A DNA stretch of 46,078 nt from an uncultured Phycisphaerales bacterium (lineage in GTDB: Bacteria; Planctomycetota; Phycisphaerae; Tepidisphaerales; Tepidisphaeraceae), in contig CAIQIQ010000116.1 in NCBI GenBank assembly GCA_903871935.1, positions 1 through 46,078 on the forward strand, in the 5' to 3' direction. How positions within the stretch are numbered: position 1 is the stretch's first letter; every line of letters starts with the position of its first letter. The notes under the pieces were generated by a model. That model saw only the letters and a program-made list of their open reading frames with translations, searched no databases and was not told the DNA's origin. The translations under genes were made by a program, and so were the position numbers. Shown one piece after another: positions 7,837 through 16,800 of the stretch.

Positions 7837-10800
7837 ATGTCCTACGCATTGCGCGCTTACTGTCTGCTTTGTAATCTGTACCACGAGGTCTTGATCGGGC
7901 AGCGGGATGCTATGGCCAACTCTCCTGAGAGTGAGCCGCGTGCTGAGGGGTTGGAATCACGGATACTGCTGGCTGCCCCCGCCGATTGGACTGTGATGAT
8001 GTATGTCAACGGCGACAACGACCTCGAGGCATGGGCCGTCGAGTCGCTGGTCAAACTGGAGCAGGTCGGGTCCACCGCCAACGTGAACATTACGGTGGAA
8101 CTGGATCGGTCGCCCGGCTCGGCAGACAAGGATGGGTACGACACTTCGCATGGTGATTGGGCGGATACCCGCCGGGGTCTGGTCGCCAAGGGCACGGACC
8201 CGGATAACTTCGCGACACCCCTGGTGAGCCTCGGCGAGAAGGACATGGGGAATCCGGCCACGCTGAGAGATTTCGTGACGTGGTCCGTGACCAACTACCC
8301 GGCGGCGCACTACGCGCTATTCATCAAGGATCACGGCGGCGGTCTGGCGGGCATTTCGTTTGACGATACTCCCGGCGCCGATGGCAAACAGCACGGCATT
8401 TCTGTGGCCGGGGTCTCGACGGCTCTGACGCAGGCGGGCGTCCATCCCGACATCATTGTCGCCGATGCCTGCACCATGGGGATGACCGAGGTGGCGTATC
8501 AGTGGCGGAACAACGCCAGCATCCTGGTTGCCTCCGAGCCGTCCATCCTGGCTCACTGGTATCCCTACGGCGTGTATGACAACGCCATGGCCGATCTGGT
8601 CGCCAGCCCCGGGCAATCGCCTGTCGCCTTCGCCCAGGACATTGTCGCGCACATGGCGGATGAGACCACACAGTCTCCGACGGTGGCCGCCATCGACCTG
8701 ACGAAGATGAGCGATCTGGCCGCGCAGTTGGACATCTTTGCCAGCCAGGCTTTGGCCCTGCCCGACACATGGGCGGACATCAGCGATTCGATCTCCCAGT
8801 CCAACTATTATGAGAATCTGTGGTATCGCGATCTGGGCACATTCCTGGACAACGTGCAGACGTCTGTAACCGACCCCTCGGCCGGCTTTCTCCTGACCAG
8901 CGCTCTGGATGCGCGAGCGGCTTTGTCATCGTCGCTGATCGCCCTGCGCAGCGCACCCGGTGAAGACGCCACCGGCTTGTCGATCTATCTGCCGAACCAG
9001 GGCGACCGAGGCGACGCCAGCTACAACGGCACGAACTACAGCTTTCTGGCCGACACGCAATGGGATGAGTTCCTGTACCAGTTCGACCGAAGGGTAGTCA
9101 CACAGATCACCACAGCCGGCGCCCGAGAAGACATTACCACCGGCGCCGACGGCAACCTGTGGTACACGTTTGGCTCTGGGGTCGGTCGACTTACCCCAAA
9201 GGGTGTCGCTACCCCCTATGCTCTTGACGATCATGAGCAGGGCGAGGTGGTGAGCATCACCAAGGGGCCGGATGGCAATGTCTGGTTCGCCGATTCGGCA
9301 ACAGCGCCCGGCAAGAGCCGGGTGGGACGGATCACGCCCAGTGGCGTCTTCGGCGAGTACTCCGTTGCGCTGCCATCTCTGTCAGATATCACGACTGGCC
9401 CGGACGGCAATCTGTGGGTGGCCGGCTCAGGTGGGATTGCGATGGTAACGCCTGCGGGCGTCGTGTCGGTGTATGGGAGTGCCGATGAGGTTTTCGGCAT
9501 CGCTGCCGGCCCGGACGGCAACCTGTGGTATACCGCCGCCGAGCCCTATGACGGCCGCGGACCAGGAGACAGTGGGTACTACATCATCGGCCGGATCTCG
9601 ACGACGGGGGGCTACCTTGCCCCCTTCCACACCGGCTTTGGTCTAAATCCAATGCCCGGAGCGATCACGGCAGGCCCGGATGGGAACATGTGGTTTACCG
9701 AAGGCGTGGGCGATTGGAACACGATGGCGGGGGGAATCGTCAAGATCACGCCGGCGGGCGTGATGACAACGTATTCGGTGGACGAGCACAGCCACCCGAG
9801 GCACATCACCGTCGGTCCGGATGGCAATCTCTGGTTCACCGAGACGCTGGTTGACCGGATCGGGAAGATCTCAACTAAAGGCGTGTTCACATCCTATGCA
9901 GATCCCCAGTTGTGGGGAACCGCACCGTACGGCATCACCGCGGGGCCGGATGGGCGGATATGGTTTACCGAGTACAACGCCGGACAGGTCGGCTATGTGA
10001 ACATTCCAACGGAACTGGCCGTGAAGATTGAGACGGCACCCGGGCAGTCGAACCCTACCAATGCATCGCCGATCGTCTTCACCGTTACGTTCACCCAGCC
10101 GGTTGATGATTTCACCGATAGCGATGTGGTGACCGAGGGCACGGCGCCGGGCACGCTGATCCCAATGGTGACTAATCCCAGCGGCGACAACATGACCTTC
10201 AATGTCACTGTCATTGGAATGACCGGCAGTGGAACGGTGGGCATCTGGATTCCCAAGGGTGTGGCACATAGTTACCAGGGCGACGCCAACAGCGGTTCGC
10301 CCGATGACGAGCCCATGGTCATGTACGATGTCGTGCCTTTCACCGTGTCCATCAACCAGGCAGACGGGCAGGTCGATCCGACGAGCGTTCCGGAGATCTA
10401 TTTCACGGTCATCTTCAACAAGCCCGCCCGGGCTTTCAGCACATACGACGTCACCTTGAGCGGGACTGCGCCCGGCACGCTGATCAAGACGGTCACCTAT
10501 CGCTCTGACGATAACAAGACCTTCACCGTTGCCGTCACCGGCATGACCGCCTATGGAACGGTTCGGGCAACGATACCCGCCGGTTGGGAAACTGATGCGG
10601 CCGGGAATCGCAGCCAGGCGTCAACCAGCTTCGACAACGTCGTGACATACCAGCCGTTCGCGGCGCCGCCGCCGACAGTGACGGTCGAGCAGGCGGCCGG
10701 GCAGCCGGATCCGACCATCACCCCATCGGTCAACTTCACGGCAGTCTTCAGCTCCGCGGTCGCGGACTTTACGGCGGCCGACATCACCCTTAGTGGAACA

Positions 10801-13800
10801 GCCCCGGGCGCAACAGTCGCTTTGGTCACCGACACGGGTGATCACAAGACCTACACCGTCAGTGTCAATGGCATGACCGCGAGTGGAACCGTCATCGCGA
10901 GCATTGACATGGGAATGGTCCATGACGTTTGGGGCCAGGGCAACTTCGCGTCTACCAGCCACGATAACACTGTCACCTATGCGTTGGCTGGCGCCCCAAC
11001 AGTGACGGTCACTCCCACGGCCGGCGTCCCCAATCCAACAGGGTTCAACGCCTACTTCACGGTCGTGTTCAACCGTCCGGTGGCCGATTTCGTCGCCAGC
11101 GACCTGGTTCTTGGGGGCACTGCGCCCGGAACCAAGTCATGGTACATCGCCAGTTCGTCCGGCCAGATGACCTACAACATCCGGGTTACCGGTATGACCG
11201 GAGGCGGCACAGTTACCGCCACGGTCCCTGCGGGCGTGGCACATGCTTCTACTGGCGAAGCCAACGAGGCTTCGGGCAACCCTGACAACATCGTCAACTA
11301 CGAGTACATGAGGGCAACCGAGTTCGCTGCCCCAATGGGCTCGTATCCGCAAGGCATTGTCGCGGGGCCCGATGGCAACATTTGGTTCACGGAGTATTAC
11401 GGCAACAAGATCGCCAAGATGACCCCTGGCGGTCAGATTACCGAGTATGCCATTGGGACCACCTATCCCGATCGCATCTGCGTCGGACCGGATGGGAACC
11501 TGTGGTTCAGCACATCGGGCAACGTCCGGACGATCGGCAAGATCACGACCGCTGGCGTAGTGACGCTCTACAGCAGTGTGACTGCATCGGGGATCTACCT
11601 GGAGGGGATCACCGGCGGGCCTGATGGCAATGTGTGGTTTGCCACCGACAACTCGATTGGCCGGATCACTCCGGGCGGTGCCGTGGCGCAATACAGTGTC
11701 TCAGGGGGGTCGACACGAGGCATCACATCAGGCCCCGACGGCAACGTGTGGTTCACCTCCATGTTCGGCCACAAGATCGGGCGAGTCACGCCAACAGGGA
11801 CGATCACCTACTTTTCAACAGGCATTTCCCCGGACAGTTGGCTGCCAGGAATCGTCGCCGGCCCGGACGGCAACCTCTGGTTTACCGAACAGGGACCAAA
11901 TAGAATCGGCCGGATCACGCCGACTGGGACGGTTTCGGAGTTCACGGTTGGTTTCTCGTCAAATAGCACCCCGGCCCAGATCACGGTCGGCTCCGACGGC
12001 AATCTCTGGTACGGAGGGAACTCGCTCGTTGGTCGAATCACAACTGCCGGTGTGATCACGGAGTTTAGCGTTCCCCATTCGCCAACGGGAATCGCGCAGG
12101 GTCCCGACGGCAAGATATGGTTCACAGAGCCGTCGTACGGCTATGTCGCCAGACTCGATTCCTCGCCGGCTCTGCCGGTCACGATCGATCAGGCCGCGAC
12201 CCAGGCCGATCCGACCTCTGCTCAGCCAATCCATTACACCGTTGTCTTCGGGCGCGCCGTGACAGACTTCACGGCCGACAAGCTGCGTTTCAGCGGCACG
12301 GCGGCCGGTACACCTGTCGGGACAATCACCGATTCCGGCGATCACATGAGCTTCGACGTTGCCGTGACCGGGCTGACAGACAGCGGCACGCTCGTGCTGT
12401 CACTGGCATCAGGTGCTGTACATGACGATGACGGCAACGCATCTCAGAACGCCACGAGCAGTGATGACGTGGTCGATTACATCCTGCCTGATGTGACACC
12501 CCCAACCGTGACGATCGATCAGGCGGCCGGCCAGGCGGATTCGACCAACTCTCTGCCGATCCATTTCCAGGCTCTCTTCAGTGAGCCGGTACTCGGCTTC
12601 GATCTCAGTGATGTCTCCATTGGCGGCTCGGCCGCCGGTGGATCTGCGGTCGTCATCGATTCTGGCGATCACATGACCTTCGATGTCTGGATAGCTAACC
12701 TGACCGGTGATGGCACAGTGACGGTAACAATACCGGCCGGCGTGGCCCACGATGCTGCCGGTAATGCCAACCTGGATTCGACGAGTACCGACAATGTGGT
12801 GGCGTATGACGCGACTGCGCCGACGGTAACCATCGACCAGGCGGCCGGCCAGGCGGATCCGACCGCCAGTTCGTCGATCAATTTCACTGCTGTGTTCGAT
12901 GAACCCGTGTTTGGGTTCGGCGTCGCCGATGTCACCTTGAGTGGAACAGCCCCAGCGGCGAGCGTCGAATCCGTCACCGATTCCGGCGACCATATGACAT
13001 ACACCGTCGTTGTCAGCGGCATGACCGACAGCGGCACCGTGATCGCGACGATTCCAGGCGGTGCAGCACATGATGCCGCCGGTAATGCCAATGCGGCATC
13101 ATCAAGCGCTGATAACCTCGTGAGCTATAACGTTCCCCCGCTGACCGTGACGGTTGATCAGGCCGCCGGCCAGCCAGACCCGACCATCGACTCGCCAATC
13201 AACTTCACAGTGATCTTCAGTGAACCTGTCTTGGATTTTGGCTCGGACGACATCGCCCTGAGCGGGACGGCCCCTGGAGCACTGGTTGGTTCGGTTACCG
13301 ATTCCGGCGACCACAGGGCATTCACCGTGGCCATCAGCGGCATGACCGGCAGCGGAACGGTAATCGCCACGATTCCTGATGGCTTGGTGCATGGCGCCGC
13401 TGGCCATGCCAATGTGGCCTCGACGAGCACTGACAATCAGGTGGCCTTCGTCGTAAGAGGCAGCTTCAGCATCGTGGACGGCAATCTTGAGCGCGCTATC
13501 CGCAACCAACTGGCAAATGATGGCAATGGCGTCGATCCGGCCACACCGCTGACCGAGGCGGATATGCTCAAGCTCACATCCCTGTATGCAGGGCTAAGCG
13601 ACGGGATCACCGATTTGAGCGGGATGGAGTATGCGACGAATCTTCAGGCGCTATCGCTCTTTACGGTAGGGTGGATCGGGGCTCCGAACAGAGTCACCGA
13701 TCTGTCCCCGATTCTGTTATTGACGCACCTGAAGACCCTCACCCTGACCGGGAACCCGATCGGCGATGCGGGCTTGGCCCAGATCGCCGGAATGAAGTGG

Positions 13801-16800
13801 CTCGTCAACCTGGATGTTAGTGACTGTGGCATCACCTCGCTGGCAGCTTTGGCGCCGACCGCGCCTTCGGATCCGAGCACGGGCATGCCCAATCTGCAGA
13901 ACCTGGCGGCCAGCAGAAACGTGTCGCTCAGTGATTACTGGGCCGTCAGCACCATGGCATCCCTGCAGGGGCTGGACCTTAGCTCCTGCAATCTTTCGGA
14001 TACCTCGCCGCTGCATGGACTGACGAACCTCACCAGTCTGGATTTCGGCTATAACCCGCTGACCAGGCTGGGCGAGATTGCTACGCTTACGAATGTGATG
14101 GACCTTTACCTCAGAAGCGATACCTCGCTTACTGATCTGGCTGGATTAGCAAACTTGACATCACTTCGGATGCTGCTTCTGGATAGTGCTCCCGTGGGCC
14201 AGAGCCAGGTAGACAGCATTGACTGGTCGGTCTTCCTGTCGCTCACCACGCTTTCACTGCCCCAGACCGGTCTGCGCGACCTCAGTCCGCTGAGTCATGC
14301 CCCGAACGTCATGTCTCTGTATCTGCAGGCTAACCGGATCACCGATGTATCGGCCCTGACGAATATGCCGCAACTGGTGTACTGCGACCTGCACAACAAC
14401 CATCTCCGAACCCTGACGACGGCGGACTGGTCGCAACTGACGAACCTGTGGACCCTGAATCTGCGGCACAACGGAATCGATACCGATCCCGCGTCGGCCG
14501 ACGGGCAGATCATCCAGTCGCTGACAGATCGCGGCGTGTACGTTGACGCCAGCGACCAGGATTACACCTTCTCTGTCGCCGACGCCAACCTTGAGCAGGC
14601 CATCCGCGATCAGCTTGCCAATGATGGAAACGGTATTGACCCGGGCACCCCGCTGTCCGAAGCGGATATGCTCAACCTCACTTCGCTGGGTGCTTCGAAT
14701 CTCGGCATCACGGATCTAAGCGGTCTGGAGTTTGCCACCAATCTGCAGGACCTGAATGTCTCGGGCAATCCCATTGGCGATGCGGGCCTGGCCGTGATTG
14801 TACAACTCAAGTCGCTCACGAGCTTGAATATCAGCAATTGCGGGATCACCACGCTCGCGACGTTGGCGACGACCGATCCGGCGGATGCTGCTACCGGCAT
14901 GCCGAATCTGATTTCTCTGGACGTCAGCAGCAACTCGTCGCTGACCGACTATTGGGCGGTGCGCACGATGCCATCGCTGCAGTCCTTCACGATCGGTTCG
15001 TGCGGCATCTCCGATACAGCGCCGCTGAACGGGCTGACCAATCTGACCTTTCTGTACGTCGGCTTCAACTCGCTGACCAGCCTGAGCGACATTGCCACCC
15101 TCAGCAACCTGCGGGCGCTGTATGTATGCTATAACCCGTCGCTAACGGACCTGAACGGACTGACGAATCTGACGCAGCTTCAGATACTACATCTGGGTAA
15201 CGTTCCCATCGGCCAGTCTGCGGCACAGAGCATTGACTGGTCGGCGTTCACGTCTTTGCTGTTCCTCTCGCTTGGCGGAACCGGGCTGACGGAGATCAGT
15301 TTCCTGACCCTGCCTCCAGGTGATGCGGCAATGCCGAGTCTGACCACGTTGGATGTGCAGAGGAACAGTCTGACCAACCTGGATGGAGTCGGGGCCTATC
15401 AGCAGCTCACGGACCTCTGGGGCGGCCAGAACACCATTAGTGGCATCAATGCCGTAACCGGATGCAGCGCACTTCGATCTCTGAGTCTCCCCTACAACCA
15501 GGTGAGCGATCTGTCGCCACTGGCAGGCTTGGCCAACTTGGATAACGTTACGCTGAGTTACAATCAGGTCACCTCGCTGGCGGGGGGCGACTGGTCTGCC
15601 CTTAAGCTCCTGCGTGTTCTATACCTCGATCACAATGCGATCCACGACCTCACACCGCTCTCGGGGCATCCGTACCTGAACGAGCTTTATCTCGCCGGGA
15701 ATCGGATCTCGAACCTGGCGCCACTAAGTACGCTGCTCAACCTCCGCTTGGTCGATCTGGAGAGTAACCGTGTCGGAACTCTGGCAACTGTGGATTGGTC
15801 TGCTCTAGCCGGTCTCCAGTACCTGTACCTGAGTCATAACCGCATCAACATCGATCCAGCATCGGCCGACGTACAGATCATCCAGGCGCTCACGGACCGC
15901 GGAGTCAGCGTTACCACGGATCCTCAGGACCATGTGAATACGGTGCCGGTTGTCATGATTGACCCAACGTCGAATGCGAACGAAGGGACGCCTTGGACCG
16001 GATCAGGATCATTCACCGATCCAGACGATGACGTATGGTCCGCTACCGTGGACTATGGCGACGGCACAGGGGCCAACCCGCTGGCGCTGACTATCGACAA
16101 GACCTTCAGCCTTAGCCACAGCTACGCCACTCCGGGTGATTACACGATTACGGTCGCGGCGAATGATGGCCTTGATGGTGGAACGGCCACGGCGGGCGTG
16201 CATGTTGAGCCTATCGTGCCGCACCTCATCAGCGACCCCAGTCTGGAAAATGCCATCCGCCAGCAGTTGGGGATCAGCGCATCGGATCCGGTCACCCAGG
16301 CGGACCTGGAGTCGTTGATTCAACTCGATGCCTCGTACCGGGGAATCACCGATCTGGTCGGACTTGAATATGCAACCAACCTCAGGACTCTGCAGCTTAG
16401 CGGCAATCCTCTATCGGATCTGACGCCGATCCTTGGATTGCCACTGGATACGCTGAGCCTCAACAGTACGGGCATCGGCACCAGTGGCCTTGCCGAGATC
16501 GCGTCGCACCTGACAGGCCTGACGCATCTCGAGGTGCAATCCTGCAACATTGATGATTTCTCGTCGCTGGCATCGCTGACGTCGCTGCAGTACCTGAACA
16601 TCAACTACAACAGCAACGCCGCAGGTTTGGATGCGATCAGCGGCTTGACGAGCCTGACGGTGCTGTATGCTGCCAATACGGGCATTCCCGCTGAGGCGCT
16701 GGCGCCGCTGAACGCACTGCGAGAGTTGGACGTCAGTTCTTGCGGACTTTCAACCCTCTCGTTCCTCCAGGGCAAGCAACTGTCTCTGCTCAACCTTCGC

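Noticed and set aside
8926..15134. Numerous 60-200 codon antisense frames within the giant gene
   Set aside because: They follow the repeat period of the plus-strand protein and lack any independent features.
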